From Micropterix aruncella (taxonomy: Eukaryota > Arthropoda > Insecta > Lepidoptera > Micropterigidae), in assembly GCA_944548615.1 (NCBI GenBank), contig OX155963.1:29281659-29345658 (forward strand): a DNA stretch of 64,000 bases. Direction: 5' to 3'. The notes beneath the pieces were generated by a model. The model had not been told where the DNA came from, did no database searches, and saw only the letters and a list, made by a program, of their open reading frames with translations. Positions 29,695 to 42,300 of this stretch are shown here, piece after piece (position 1 is the first letter of the stretch; the number at the start of each line of letters is the position of its first letter). Position numbers and translations under genes: made by a program.

Positions 29695-30640
29695 AAACTT
29701 GTACACAATGGTTAGTTACGGAAACTTTTATAAGCGGTAATAATGGAGACAATCCGGGATTGGAAACGACTGCATGCCCGTTTGCCGTAGCCTGTGGGGG
29801 ATTAATAGGATTCCCTTTCGCGCACTTTTGGTCCGATCGTTGAGAAAATATCAAGTACGATACGGCGGTGCTACAATTCTTAGAAGGTCGGAGTTACCAA
29901 ATTGGCTACCTGGTGATATTTGCCTTGTTATTTTCCCAATCCCATGTGCTTTCAGCTAAACAGTTATTCATTAAGCAAGCGCTTCTTGCATTCTACAAAT
30001 CTAGAGATGACCATGCACGAACTCAAAACAATCTGAACACAAGAATGCCCGCGAGTATCAATTATATAATTCTGTCAGTCAGGACAACATTTGCCTAGAG
30101 TCATATATTTTAAATAGCCCCAAAATTATATAATTCCCTAAGTGAAGACATGAAAAATTATTATAACATAAAAATATTTAAAGCAAACCCTAATAGATGG
30201 CTACTTAACAAGGGATATATAAAATCTGATGAACTTCTTCGCAACGCACGACAATTTATTTAGTATCACTTTCTTAATTAGATTTTATTGAATTTGAACT
30301 ATAAATGTATTTATTTATTACATAGCTATATTTTATATTTTATAAAATTGGTATATTTATGTGTATATACAGGTGGTGGGTCCAAATAATTGATTGTTAA
30401 AAAAAAACATTTAATTTCTTAAAATTGCATAAAATTATACAGTATTCAGTAATCAGTATTCAGTATTCAATTTATTCATTAAGAATATACAATAAAAGCA
30501 TGAATTATAAATTAAAGCTTATTATCGCATATTAGAATTCGTCAGTTTATAATATGTAGATATAAAACTATTAAAGCATAAATATTAATTCGACAATAGC
30601 GTTGACTAAAGTCGGCTTTACACGGCAAACAAATAAATAA
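29695..30640. other. intron stretch without recognised genes
   Basis: AT-rich, no domains or shared repeats noticed. Confidence 0.4.
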
Positions 30641-30659
30641 AAAAAATACTTGTGGCACT

Positions 30660-31255
30660 CGGGGACTGCCGCGGTAAAGCTATTGCATAGCATTTTTTAA
30701 CAACCTATGCAATTATAATTATTTATTTATTTTATTTTTTCTGATATCAGATAACTGCGCTCTATCGGAAAACGTTGAAATTATTCCGAATCATTTGCGG
30801 CTGCGGAAGCAAATGATTCGGAATAATTTAAACGTCTTCCGATAGAGCGCCGCGCACGAATTTTATTTGATGAAGCAAAAAAAACGGATATTATTCTTCG
30901 ACTATTCGAAAAAATTCGTAGATAAAAAGATAGATAATTAAATTATCTTTAAAATGGTGCAGGTTTCATAATAATACGCCAGATAGTATTTGATTTGTAG
31001 TCGTTTTTGTGTTCGGTTAGACCTAATTTCACAAATTAATTAGACTATTTAATATAAACAAAATCTAAAATATTCAAAGCGAAGAATATTAGGAAAATGT
31101 TCTTGTTTAACATATATTTTTTTCGAATCGTAAGTAGTACTCGTTTAGACGTAATTATCAGTTTAAAATCACTAATATTCGTTAAGAAATTTCTTCATTC
31201 GGTCGCCGCGCTGGCCTAAGGCCCGCGATAAAAGCTATGCAATAGCTTAAAAATA
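30660..31255. repeat. nested inverted repeat / fold-back sequence
   Basis: Core: two 42-bp arms (30757-30798 and 30809-30850), 40 of 42 pairing by eye, with a 10-nt spacer. The arm reads GCGCTCTATCGG...GAATCATTTGC. A further inverted pair, AAGCTATTGCATAGC at about 30676 and its complement at about 31229, lies outside. Likely a MITE-like fold-back element. No target-site duplication was established. Confidence 0.65.
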
Positions 31256-31899
31256 AAAAAAAATAGATCTGAATCCATGTACATGAATATACATATAAAA
31301 TAGATAATTATTATAAGAATATTAATAGTCATCAAGCACTTTATACAAAAAATAATCACACAATAGGAAGTATCAAAACAAAATTGGAAAAAACAACGTA
31401 TGTATATGATCAGGTATGTTACATTACACATTGTAATCTACATAATAAATATTAAATTTATAATATTATAATTAAACAATAAGGACTAAAATGAGGTACC
31501 TACCTGAAAGTTACATATTATTGTTATTCCCATTTGAAAGATATGGGGGAATGCCACAGACAATACACATCTAGAGACGGGCCAAATTATCGCCTAGTTA
31601 GATGTGCAGGAATGGTAATGTAAGATGTGTTAAATCTCCCTATATTAATTATTAAATAATTTATAAAATGATTATAAGAAGCAACTGTTACGTGACCAAT
31701 GAACTGTATACCTAATCATAAGTATCTCAATAAATAAATAAATAAATAAATAATGATCCCATGCTATGTGTCTAAGCTCCACCTGTTGTGGATCTGACCG
31801 CGTCGGTAGTTGATAATAATTGCGACTTCACCGGGTGCGCGTTGCACGGCGCGGAAGTAAGAAGACATACATATATCTTAATCCATTGATAATGTATAG
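31256..31899. other. intron stretch; (AATA)n tail-like tract
   Basis: AT-rich. A run of AATA units at 31726-31754 after CATAAGTATCTC resembles the tail of a LINE, but no ORF end was identified next to it. Confidence 0.35.
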
Positions 31900-32470
31900 T
31901 GACTAGCAAGTGAGCGATGCGCTCCTCGTATGGTATTTACAGCGATGTATATTATATCCGAAATCTGACTCCGTATTTCCATGCAGTGGCAACACAACTG
32001 CGGCGAGAAAGTTAGAATGTTTATTTGGCGGAGCAAATGATATATAACATTGTGACGTATACACCCGAATCAATTGTTCTTTGTTCAATTTGTTCATTGT
32101 GGTTATTATGGCATTCTTCAGTAATGAAATAATATTACGGGGATGCGTACTGGTCTCTCTCTCTCTCAAATATGCCACATACATAATAATCCAGTGGAAT
32201 AAGGTCCGGGGAGTTATCCATCCAATCTTGTGACTTCATGGCTTTGGACTAAGAAGCAGAATTTTGCTGGAATATGTATGGTCTGTCCTTGTGTAGGTAC
32301 ACTACCAATCCAGGGTTTCACAACTGTACCAAAAACAACGATGTAGGCGACAGCATTGACTCAAGACACAAATTAAAGAAATGGGCTGACATACCATGAC
32401 TTTCGTTGCTGACATCCCTTAAAACCATGACAGTCGCGGGAAACTTCATGTGCATACCACGGAGTACCCC
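31900..32470 (-). pseudogene. mariner-like transposase fragment 1
   Basis: Minus-strand pieces of a Tc1/mariner superfamily transposase (cut-and-paste at TA). In order: SNESHGMSAHFFN, DRPYIFQQNSASWSKAMKSQ (second catalytic region), DWMDNSPDLIPLDYYV (the NSPDLNPLDY signature with the third catalytic Asp), FERE, then after a frame change ISLLKNAIITTMNKLNKEQL. Stops and at least two frameshifts. The N-terminal DNA-binding part and the ends were not found. Confidence 0.8.
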
Positions 32471-32477
32471 ATGTATA

Positions 32478-33095
32478 AATGGTCGGCCCAACTCACAGGT
32501 CAGGCTCCTTCCGGTAGCCTCCCCGCAGAAGTGCGAGCCCGGGTAGGACTTGTGGCTGCGGATCAGTTTCCCTGGGAATCGTCCTTCGGGCGCTCCTGTA
32601 TGGTTTGCGCACCGTGCGGCGTCAGCTAATCGACTGTGTATTCCGACTGTATAGAAAGGCCTTTGTATCCTATAGATCGGGGTTGGTTGTTGTTAACCTT
32701 ACGGCAACCGCTCTTGAAACGACCAATCGGCTACGCGATACCGGGTGAACAACCGGGCAAAGGACGCCGTGGTCCGCGATAAATTCGGTAGACGCCGAGT
32801 CACGGCTATGTATGGGAAAGGACCGCGTAAGCGACCTCGAACCTGCAACCAGTCGGGTGGCCAGAGAAATCTGGCCAAAACTGGTGGCGAGGGCACTTGA
32901 TCTGCCCGCTAGGTTAACTACCCTGTGTCAGGCGGTAAGGGTTGGTCTCTCGCGGGCTACTTGGCGGAGCTAGACAGTGGTTTGCCATTGTCTAAGTCCT
33001 CTATGCTCATCCTACGGTTGAAAGAACGATCATATATCGTTATACCAGCCTGGGGCGATGTGTTCGCCCGTTGTAGTCGACACCACCCAAGGTAG
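32478..33095 (-). repeat. family A copy A4
   Basis: Minus-strand copy with all main family blocks. It preserves the uninterrupted version of the site (CATTGTCTAAGTCCTC at about 32985) where the protease fragment inserted into A1. In tandem with A5. Confidence 0.8.
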
Positions 33096-33104
33096 GATGC
33101 GATC

Positions 33105-33535
33105 TAAGGGGAGCTAATGGGCCCTTGCTGAGTTGGCCACGAAGACCCATTCTGTTCAGGGTTGGTCACATTCACGAGTCAACACCCATCCGGCGGCCTC
33201 CACGCATGAAGTGCGAGCCCGGGCAGGACTCTGGCCTTAGGGCTAGTTTCCCCTAGGAGTCAACCTTCTGGATCTTCTACGCACCGTGCGGCGTAAGCCG
33301 ATCGATTGTGCACTCTGACTAACAGTCGGTGGAGTCTGGAAGCAGTACTGTTTCCTATAGAGCGGGGGTGGTTGCGGACCTTACGGCGACTGCTCTTGAA
33401 ACGACCATCGGCTACCCGATCCTGGGTGAACAGCCGGGCAAAGGATGCCGTAGTCCGCGATAGATTCGGTTTACACCGTTTCACCGCTTCGTAAGGGAGA
33501 GGACCGCGCAAGCGACCTTGAACTCGTAACCAATT
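33105..33535 (-). repeat. family A copy A5 (truncated)
   Basis: Directly adjacent to A4 in the same orientation, giving a head-to-tail pair. Includes GGAGCTAATGGGCCC, GTTGGTCACATTCAC, GCACCGTGCGGCGTAAGCC and GCGGGGGTGGTTGCGG. It ends abruptly at 33535 in AT-rich sequence. Confidence 0.8.
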
Positions 33536-33624
33536 CTTTTGATCAATATAAATTGATATCAATATCCAAAATAGATCGTAATAAATTCTATCGTGGATGT
33601 ATTGTTGAAATGTCTGCTATAAAT

Positions 33625-33735
33625 TCATATACTATACAGTTCGATATATGCTATATATGCTATACACTGCTATATATCTACTAGATCGATACACGATATA
33701 TGCTATACACTGCTATATACTATACAGTTCGACAT
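33625..33735. repeat. local duplication of ATATGCTATACACTGC units
   Basis: GATATATGCTATA-CACTGCTATATA and CTATACAGTTCGA each occur twice within about 110 bp, a small imperfect tandem repeat. Confidence 0.6.
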
Positions 33736-34129
33736 TTCAGTCGTGTTAGTCAAAATGTCGATAGTTGGGATGAAAGTTTTTCTTACATTCTTTTGAAACT
33801 GCCTATTATAACCTTTTGGGCTAATTCTTGGTTTTGACTAATACTTGGTTCCCCCCCTCCCCTTGGTCTTTGACGTCTATTTGAGGCGTCTAGGTTTTGA
33901 CCAGTTTTGACCAGTTTTTCTAGTTTTATGTAGCGATTTATTGGCGCCAAATTAATATTATAGTAAAATATTAGTTATAGTCAAATATTATATGAATATT
34001 TCATTTTCGTTCAAGAAAATAAATGTGATCTTTCATGGAATTCAAGTCTTATAATATAAATGCAGCGTTGTATTCGTTGCAAATAATGATTAATTTAATT
34101 TAATTTCGATTATAATTAACGCATTATTG

Positions 34130-34580
34130 TCTCATTTTCTTTGGACGGAAGTTTAACAAACTCTTCACATCCTCCTATGGTCATGAATATTCATTACCCT
34201 TCGGCTTATCCGATTACGGAAGTTGGCAAAGAATGCGAAAAAACATTCCGCGGAAATCACGTGATCCTTCTCGGAAGCCCGGGGAAAATTCCCGCCATTT
34301 TTCGGGCGTCGCGATATCCCCCCCTCCCCTGGACGCTGCCTAATAATAATAATTAGCGATGAGTGCTACAATAATTAAAAACGGAAAGTGGACGAGATGA
34401 AAAAAGGCAGCAAACCCAACCGGGGGGGATTCCTTCACCGAATTAATAACGCCCGCAGTGGGGGAGAGCAGTTCTTTTCCAGTATCCTGCTTTAATTGTT
34501 CACGATTCTCTTTCTAACTTTTATGGGGAGTTAAAGGGGGCGGGGTGGGAAGGAGAGGTAGCCGCCTGAATTTCTGCTGG
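34130..34580. promoter_or_regulatory. GC-rich unique island in Runx intron (candidate regulatory DNA)
   Basis: Single-copy block in AT-rich surroundings, with a CACGTG E-box (AATCACGTGATCC), GATTA/TAATTA-type sites, CCGCGGAA and GGGGCGGGG. It holds no convincing coding sequence. Candidate enhancer only. Confidence 0.2.
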
Positions 34581-35082
34581 TGTTGACTATTTTTATTTTT
34601 TCAGAAGTGCATTTCAGCGGATGTTTAATTGATGGTTTTTAGATGTTTTCTCTTCGCTGGAATAATGACGTACTTGTAAATAATTAAGGGCTATGCTGTT
34701 GTTATTGTACATCTATACTTACAGCAGGAGTATTAAATTTACGGCCCGCGGACCGACTCGCTTATTTTATATTAAACCAATGATTATAATAAATATAGAT
34801 CAATAGTTTACAACCTTTTCTTAGCGACGGCCTATTTTTAGTAGAGTCTTTTCCCTCTAAAATACAGGCGGGTTTTTAAGAAACTAAAATGAACGATTTT
34901 TAATCGTTTAAAACCATTAACTTCTTCTCGCCAATAGCTAATTAGTAAGCAAATGGTATCTGTAACTGTAATATTATATATTACAAAACTATGCGAAAAG
35001 CATAACAAATTAATAGTTAAAAAAAACACTAAAAACACGATTTATAAATGCACGTAAAAACCAAAAAAGTTTTTTTATAATA
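34581..35082. other. intron stretch without recognised features
   Basis: AT-rich, nothing recognised. Confidence 0.35.
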
Positions 35083-35445
35083 TTGAAACCTGATCGTGTT
35101 CAAAGTCCATTTCGTGACCTTTCTCACAAGTGCAAACACGACTATGATACGATATTCCACCTGGAATGCCAGTTCCTGTCTTCCGGCTTCATCATCAGAC
35201 CTTGAAACTTAATCGTGGTCAAAGTTCATTACAAGACCTTTCTAACAAGTCCAACCACGGCTATGATACGATATTCCATCATGGAATACCAGTGCCTATC
35301 TTCCGGCTTCATCATCAGACCTTGAAACCTAATCGAGGTCAAAGTTCATTCCAAGACTTTTCTAACAAGTCCAAACACAGCTATGATACGATGTTCCATC
35401 ATGAAGTTCCAGTTCATATCTTCCGACTCCATCATCAGATCAGTT
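35083..35445 (+). repeat. 120-bp tandem repeat, three units
   Basis: Three head-to-tail units with a 120-bp period (GAAACYTRATCG... recurs at about 35085, 35205 and 35325). Because 120 is a multiple of three, one frame (35166-35504) stays open, giving a 40-residue repeat with FRLHHQT, NRGQSS and YDTIFHHG. No known domain. The third unit decays toward its end. Could be a minisatellite or a repeat-protein relic. Confidence 0.8.
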
Positions 35446-35509
35446 CGACAGTACCATATTATTGTATTGTCATCAGAACTACATACAGCTGCCAATTTTC
35501 ATGACGCTA

Positions 35510-36430
35510 CGATCCTTGGAAGATGGTTAAATTAGTTACCTTAGATTCCATTACATAGTTACATACAGGTCGACCTAATAATAGCGTGTTAAAAATGAGT
35601 TGTTATTAGTAACCGTTTTCGAGTTACATCTCGTCTTGTATGATGGAACATGGAAATATTGCCGTTATTAATTTGCTTTTCCACAGAATTAATTTATCGA
35701 CAAAACTTTCATGTCATCAGATGACGTCAGCGTATTCCCGTTTCGGCCCTGAATACCTGCATTTAAAAAAAAAATAAGATGCTCAAAACAAATCCGTTAC
35801 GAAGCCAACTTTGAGCATCAAGTCAACAAATGTAAAAGTTGCGTCTCCTTACCTGATAAAATAACTCACAAACCTGGCGGCACACGAGGAAGATACTCGC
35901 GGCACTCCATTGTGCCGCACCACACCGGTTGAAAACTACTAATATTGTATATGTAATACTAATATCTAATGGGAAACACTGTTATAGAGTATTGTAAAAT
36001 ATTACAAAACATTTTATGACTGCAATACCTGGCAGATTTTTGGCCCAAGCAAGACATTGCCTTTCCACTGTGATTCCTAAAATATTATTGTTTTGTTTTT
36101 TAAAAATTATGATATTATAACCAGTAAAACTAAATATATTTCAATAGGATGTTACATAATATGAATAACATAAATAAATATAGCTCTACTGTAATGCAAG
36201 CATAGCTCAGTAAGAAATGCATACTAAAATAAGGTACCCTGGTCGAGGACAACATCATATCACCCAACCCAAGTCAATAGTATTTTGTTCATCCAAAATT
36301 GCAAATACAGTCAATGATCAAAATATAAATGTAACAAATAATTCATTTTCTTTCAAATGAGTAAAAATAATACGAAAAATAACTAAAAGTCCAGTGAGTT
36401 CTATTTTAGCTAGTTTGCATCTTTGTTTTT
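35510..36430. other. intron stretch without recognised genes
   Basis: AT-rich, no domains or shared repeats noticed. Confidence 0.4.
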
Positions 36431-36439
36431 CACGTATTT

Positions 36440-36960
36440 TGTTTCACATTACTATATTTGTTCAGCAGTCTCTGTTATAGTAGCTCCATGCTCAAGATTG
36501 ACCCCTTGACTGTCCGAGAATTTCTTAGGAGACTTAAATTTTTTAGGAGTCGGAGACGATTATTGTTTCCAGGTCATGGACCGTTGTTTTTTTTCAGGAT
36601 CGTAGTGGTCAAGCCATGTTTCGTCCGTAGTTATTTATCGAGCCAAAAAGCGTTCAGGATGACGTTGTAATAAATGCAAAGAGCGTTGCGAAATATTCAG
36701 TCTATTTTTTCCCTGTTTCCGTAGATATTCTAGGTACAACGCGTAAGGATTCCTTTTCCATCCCTTAGCGATCAAGTAAAATAGTTTGTGTGCTTACCTA
36801 TTCACATTTCCACTTCTTCAGTAATAAAAGGAAGACGAACATCCGCCAAAATATTTTTTTTCTATTTTGTTAACCATTTCTTCATTGACTGCCGTCGCAG
36901 GAAGACCCGAGCGAGGGTCATCGTTACTTCAAGTTCTTCCACGCCTAAACTCAGCACACT
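36440..36960 (-). pseudogene. mariner-like transposase fragment 2
   Basis: Minus-strand relic of a second, different Tc1/mariner element. Pieces in order: GRPATAVNEEMVNKIE, NISQRSLHLLQRHPERFLAR, ITTDETWLDHYDPEKKQRSM (first catalytic Asp in TDETW), TWKQ, then SSPTPKKFKSPKK and DSQGVNLEHGATI. Stops and frameshifts throughout; the second and third catalytic Asp regions and the ends are not seen. Confidence 0.75.
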
Positions 36961-37014
36961 AACGTGCAACCGTGGAGTTAATTATTCCGCGAAGTTCCGT
37001 TTTTACTTTCCTGC

Positions 37015-37340
37015 TCAACCAAGGGAAAGTAAACACGCAAAATGAGGTGAAGACGGAAATACCAATTTTGACCCCCTCCTTTTCCAGATTGAAGTCTGTC
37101 TATACGTCTGTGTGCGTGTATGTGTGTGTGCGTGTCTGTGTATGTGTGTGTATTCCTCCACGATAGCGTCCAAACGCTTCATCCGGTTGAGCTGAAACTT
37201 GGCATGCACGCATCATTTAGTCACGGCAAGAGTTGAAAAGATTGTGGTCGCTAGTAATACTTTAATCTCAAAATATTGAACTTATAGACTTCAAATTCAT
37301 TACACAGGTGCCTTGATGGTTGGAATATCTCATATACACA
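37015..37340 (+). repeat. family D copy D3
   Basis: GAAGTCTGTCTATACGTCTG, CGATAGCGTCCAAACGCTTC and CACGGCAAGAGTTGAAAAG match D1 and D2. Includes an expanded TG-rich tract (37105-37150). Confidence 0.7.
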
Positions 37341-37344
37341 AATA

Positions 37345-38100
37345 ATATTTAACGTTCGCCATACATTCATTAAATAGTAATGCCCTTAAAAGCGGCGACG
37401 CTTGCGATTCGTGCATAGTCCGAAATTAAAATTCGAGGGCTCACGGCGACCCGCGTTTGCAATTACACGTTTTTATTTGAACGAGGTGACGCGCGTTCGA
37501 AATTAAAATTTTCATTGCGTTGCGTCGCATATTAACAGGAATTTTCGTCACCTACTCATGGCCTTTATTTATGAAATGAAGATTCAAACGAAGCAAGTAC
37601 CTGGCTACTTGCCGGGAAAGTCTTTGGGTTACAAAATGCTTCGACGAGATGCAAACAAATGCTTTATTTAAAAAATAAAAGAGAATCAATTTTTTTGTTT
37701 AGAACATAATACCAGATGTATTAGTTGTTCCTGCCAGTATTTATTTTTATATGGTTTTCAAAACTTTGTAACTCATTATCACTTTTTTAAACCCTTCTTA
37801 TTTCTAGAACACCTGAAATAACAAGTTATCTAAACAAACAACAGTTTTGTAACGAAACGTTAGCGCATATATCTAAAAGTTTTTCAGTTGAAGCTGCATT
37901 TGTTTTCTGCCAAGTATCAACAATATATGTGAATCGTTAAACTAATACAGAAGTAGTGTACAACTATATTTATTTACAATATATACCAAATTGATCTAGA
38001 ATTTCTTTCTATCTTTCTTATTATCGCTTCATTTAGGAATATATAAAAAAAGAGGAGTAAGATTTTATTCCATGCCTTGCCAACTTTACTTAAGTATATT
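37345..38100. other. intron stretch without recognised genes
   Basis: Includes CCTGGCTACTTGCCGGGAAA at about 37600, a short block that recurs at 24313 and 60568 (a further dispersed repeat). Otherwise nothing recognised. Confidence 0.35.
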
Positions 38101-38102
38101 GA

Positions 38103-38402
38103 ATGTCATTAAAAACAGCCGGTAATTTTCCACGAAACACAAGTTCTGAAGTAATTTCTGACATGCTCGATGAAGATCCCTGGTACATACGTGCCAGAGA
38201 CCTTCATGAAGACATGCTTCGCAAATTGAAAGACCAAGAAATCCCAGGACTTACACTTCCTGGGGATAGATACAATAAGTTGAACCATCACAATCCTATG
38301 TTGCCCGGCCTGCGTACCGGCGAAATTGATTATGTTTGTAAAAAAGAAAGAGGTAAACCGCTCTCCCAGCGAACGGTCCCTCCTCGCAGCCCTATTCTTT
38401 AG
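38103..38402 (+). CDS. unrecognised open frame with exon-like features
   Basis: 100 codons with balanced, protein-like composition: NTSSEVISDMLDEDPWYIRA, then RDLHEDMLRKLKDQ, LPGDRYNKLNHHNPMLPGLR and GEIDYVCKKERG. A possible acceptor (AAAAACAG before 38119) and a good donor (AAAGAG|GTAAAC at about 38352) would make an exon of about 233 nt coding to KKERG. I do not recognise the family. Possibilities are an exon of a gene nested in the Runx intron, a captured or retroposed host fragment, or the C-terminal end of a retrotransposon ORF (PWYIRARDLHEDM is loosely like the PWYV.N..IH.DL tail). No neighbouring exon was identified. Confidence 0.3.
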   Translation: MSLKTAGNFPRNTSSEVISDMLDEDPWYIRARDLHEDMLRKLKDQEIPGLTLPGDRYNKLNHHNPMLPGLRTGEIDYVCKKERGKPLSQRTVPPRSPIL

Positions 38403-38599
38403 CCTTAGAAATATAAATAATACATATAGCGTATGCATGAGCCAGTTCTCATATGGATTGAGCCCAATATATTATTACATTAGATCTTACCCCAAGACAC
38501 ATATGTAAACAACACTGCTCGAACTTGGCGAGCCACAAAATTGTATGATAAATTATATAAAATAAAGATAATTCTATTCTATTCTTATAGTCTAAGAAC

Positions 38600-39350
38600 A
38601 GATAGGCCCCAGAGCTACCGATAGGTTACATCACATTAGGAAGAAGAAAATAATCTATTCTCTCACCCGGAAGCATTTCTGGCGAGAGTTTACTCCAAAC
38701 TGTGTGGAGGGTAAGTATGCGCCGTAATATTTACAAGCAAAAACTGCCGTGTCTATATGAGGGCATTTGTCAAATATGTCACGAGCACATGTTGAACACG
38801 GCCCGACTGAATAATGCCTTCGCCCCTCTTTCGCACTTGGCAAAATGCGAGGGTGTTGTCTGAACACTTTATTATCCTATCGAGATATTTTGAGCTGTAT
38901 GTCGTTCAGCTCTGGGGTCGTGCTGCTTATCGGGCCCATGCTCTGTTCGGCGACACACGGGTCTGCAGCCCTATTATGAACGTTCTCTCAATGCAATAGC
39001 TTTGGCGAGAGATAAATGGATGAGGATTCTATTTGTGCTCCTAGTATCTTGTACTGGGCATGGCTCGAGTCTGTGGGATTACAGACTGATGCGTCGAGAC
39101 TAGGGAGGATAAGGAAAGGAAACCAAGGAGCCGGATTCGGTGACACACCTCGTGAGAAGGTTACCGAATATGCCGTCGCAACCTTGGGGGAAGGTGATCA
39201 CTCGGGGAATGATATGTGACCGAGAAGCCGGGACACCGAAGTGTGCCGTCGCTATCTGGAGATATGACCACTCGAGGAATGATACTTTGGTTGCTTTTTC
39301 GCCAGTTTATATAGGCCGATAAATGATGCAATCCAAAATATTCCGAGTAA
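38600..39350. other. GC-richer stretch, possible decayed retrotransposon coding
   Basis: Sequence from about 38650 to 39320 has several medium open frames and higher GC content. One plus frame has LNAIALARDKWMRILFVLLV, vaguely like the tail of LINE ORFs. A local duplication (GTGATCACTCGGGGAATGAT and GACCACTCGAGGAATGATAC) is present. No confident domain. Confidence 0.25.
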
Positions 39351-42300
39351 AAGTATTGTTTCATCGTGCTGATTCATGGCTGCACGGGTTAAAATAATAG
39401 CTGAATTGTGTCAGTGTATTTCACTGGAAATCGATGCATTTGTTGATCGCATGTAATTGACTTAAGGTCCGTTACACGTCGTTCTGGGTAATATAAAGAT
39501 AATGAGTAATATCCTACTCACTGCAAAGTGAAATGTTTGAATTGTTTGCCAGAGGTCCAGAAACAATTTATTTAATTAATTTATCACATACATATTCGAA
39601 ATGCAAGAACACAAAAAAGAAATCATGTACAACCCAAAAAGTATGGTTATTTGTTTCTAGATTTAGGTATACATCTGTATGAGTATAAAGGTCAAATAGC
39701 GTATACATTGTTTTTCTAATGTGCCAATTAAAGTTCAGCCGAGCCTGCCTTGCTAGGAACTCCTGTTTGTCATAAGGCGAGCTCACTTCCTCGGTCTAAT
39801 TGGAGTGCTACGGTTGTGTCAGAAAGAAAGAAAACCAAATTATATTATATAATAGTGTATTATCCGCATTTCAAAAACGCTGAAATACAACTGTTCAGTC
39901 AGGTAACTCATAATAATGCAAATATTACGAATAATTTGCATGAGTGTAGTTTTGTCGCGCGTTAATAGATCGCGAGCTCGATTACTTGAAGCTTAATGTC
40001 GATCGATCGAATATGACCAATATAGTAATTTGAGTATAGTTGGTCATCTTAGTTGGTTGGTTGATACAATGTTGGTAAATGCCCTTGAAAGGACTTCTAA
40101 TAGACACATAATTTCACGGTTGGTACGTAACAAAGTGTTACACAGTGAATGGTATTGTCGCATATTTTAAATTTATTTATTTTATTCAAAGTATTAGGAG
40201 GACGCAGCTCACTGCATCAAAGTGGCGTTACGATAATGCTACGAACTTTCAAACGTAAAGGCAGTCAATTAAGTGCAGAGATGCAGCGAGTGTAATACTG
40301 CCAAAAATTTTAAGTCGGCAGTGATGTTTTATATGCCAGGAAAGGTAGTAAGCGGTTATGTCCCTTATATTATCGAGCCTGGTCGGAAGCATGTTCTCAT
40401 TTGGCCATTATTTTAGATAGGAAGGAGCTCTATTTGAAGAGCTCACGTTTTCGCTCAAGGAGCTTGCTAAGGGCTTTATATAAGGAGCTCAAGATTTTGT
40501 TTTTTCTCAGTGCAGTAATACATATGGCTATGCACTTTGCATACAATTATATAAGCGAATAAGTGTAGGATTTATTGGAAGAAAAAATAGTACGACTCGA
40601 ACAAAAATAAATAGTATAAGGAGATTACAATAGTAAGACCATTTGTCAAATGTATTATAGTTATAAGCTCTAAAATAATTAAACCGAAAGGGTACCCCTT
40701 CTGGAGCAGGCGTTCCTAGTGGCCGGGGTATCAGTAACAATAAATTTCTTTTTAAAATTCCTCGGTCTCCTCTTGTTCAAAAGATACGCTTTATATACCA
40801 TCTTTTTACGCGAATTATGCGAAAAAAACCCTTTTCAGACGGTTCAGTTTACATTATAATAAAGCTTCGAATGACCTCGACATATTTTCCGACACGTTGG
40901 TTAATTTTAGGAGAAAATTAGGCGATTTGTAGTTGCATTAGCTCAAAATGTAATTGGTTATTAAGTTGGTTTGTAGTAGCATTAAGTAATTGTTAAATTT
41001 GTTATTGAGTATAACGTTTATGTTTCTTTTGGTTGCATTAGTTCTTGGTTTAATAAGTTATTAGTGTAATTTTGACTGTCAATTTATTTTGCGACTATTT
41101 ATAATGTTTTGTAGTAAATATTGGTGTTTTGTAGTAAATATTGGTCTGTTTGTTTTATGTATGTTTTTCACACAACTGTATATTATACCGAAATAAAAAA
41201 AATAATAAAAAAATTATATTATAAATTATATCATTACAATTAAAAAATACTTTTTATAATTCTTATTTTAATCCTCTTTTCATTACTTAAATAATTTAAT
41301 GGCTGATTTTATACAGTTTATTATTATTTCGTTTTTGAGGTAATTGTTTTTTTTTGTCATATCTTAGATTAGTATGTTGTGGATTTGGTAATTATATTTA
41401 CGATATTTTTTAAAGTTATTATCTCCGTAAAGTTATTAATACATATTTTAATATTTTCACCATGTCTGATTTTATCAGCTTCTTAAAATTTGATTTTAAT
41501 ATTATTTTGTTTTTATTATTTCATTCTAGTTATACATAAAACTTTATATAAATATTAAATTATTTTTTTGCTGTATATTCTGTAATTTTTTTAAGTATGC
41601 TAAATTATGAATAATATCACATTGCTATATGGTACAGTTTTTTTGGTGCGATATTATAATTAGTACATATGTAACCAGTTATAACTTTAATATATTACAA
41701 TTATAAGTAATATATCAATCGTAAGCTCATATGCCCTTGCTACAGTATACTGTGCCATGCCCTTGCGGAGTTTTAGAAATAAAATATTTTTTGAAATTTT
41801 GGACTTCGTAATCTCGCCTGTTATGTAGTAATAAAGACAATTGATTTGGTTTCATTTGAGAAAACTGAGAAAACCCGGCTCGGTTCGTAGTAGTGTCAAG
41901 TATGAATGCATTAGTGAAAACAGCGTAATTTAACAATATCTTTAAGAGCCCTATCACATATTTTTTCCAGAAAGGCAAGAAAAGTGGATTTTTGGCGTTC
42001 TAATTCCAAGAAATGAAGAGATTTCTACAAACTTTAATTACTGAATTACCTGGACCATTTCTTGATGTTGACCATAGCGGCCTTTAATTTTAGATATAAC
42101 GAATATTATTTACTTATTCAGCCCATTTTCCGAAAGTCATTATTCGTAAAACGCTCGGAAGGCAAACTTTGAGCTCCTTAATACAGTAATATCACTACAA
42201 CGAAAACCGTATACTATTTTTTTTTATGTCCGTCATGTATTCTTGATGTACACTACGGCTTTATTTTTTCGTTTTTTGACCACATATCCAAGGTATACAT

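Noticed and set aside
35083..35445. CRISPR-like array
   Set aside because: Units are contiguous 120-bp tandem repeats without unique spacers, in a eukaryotic genome.
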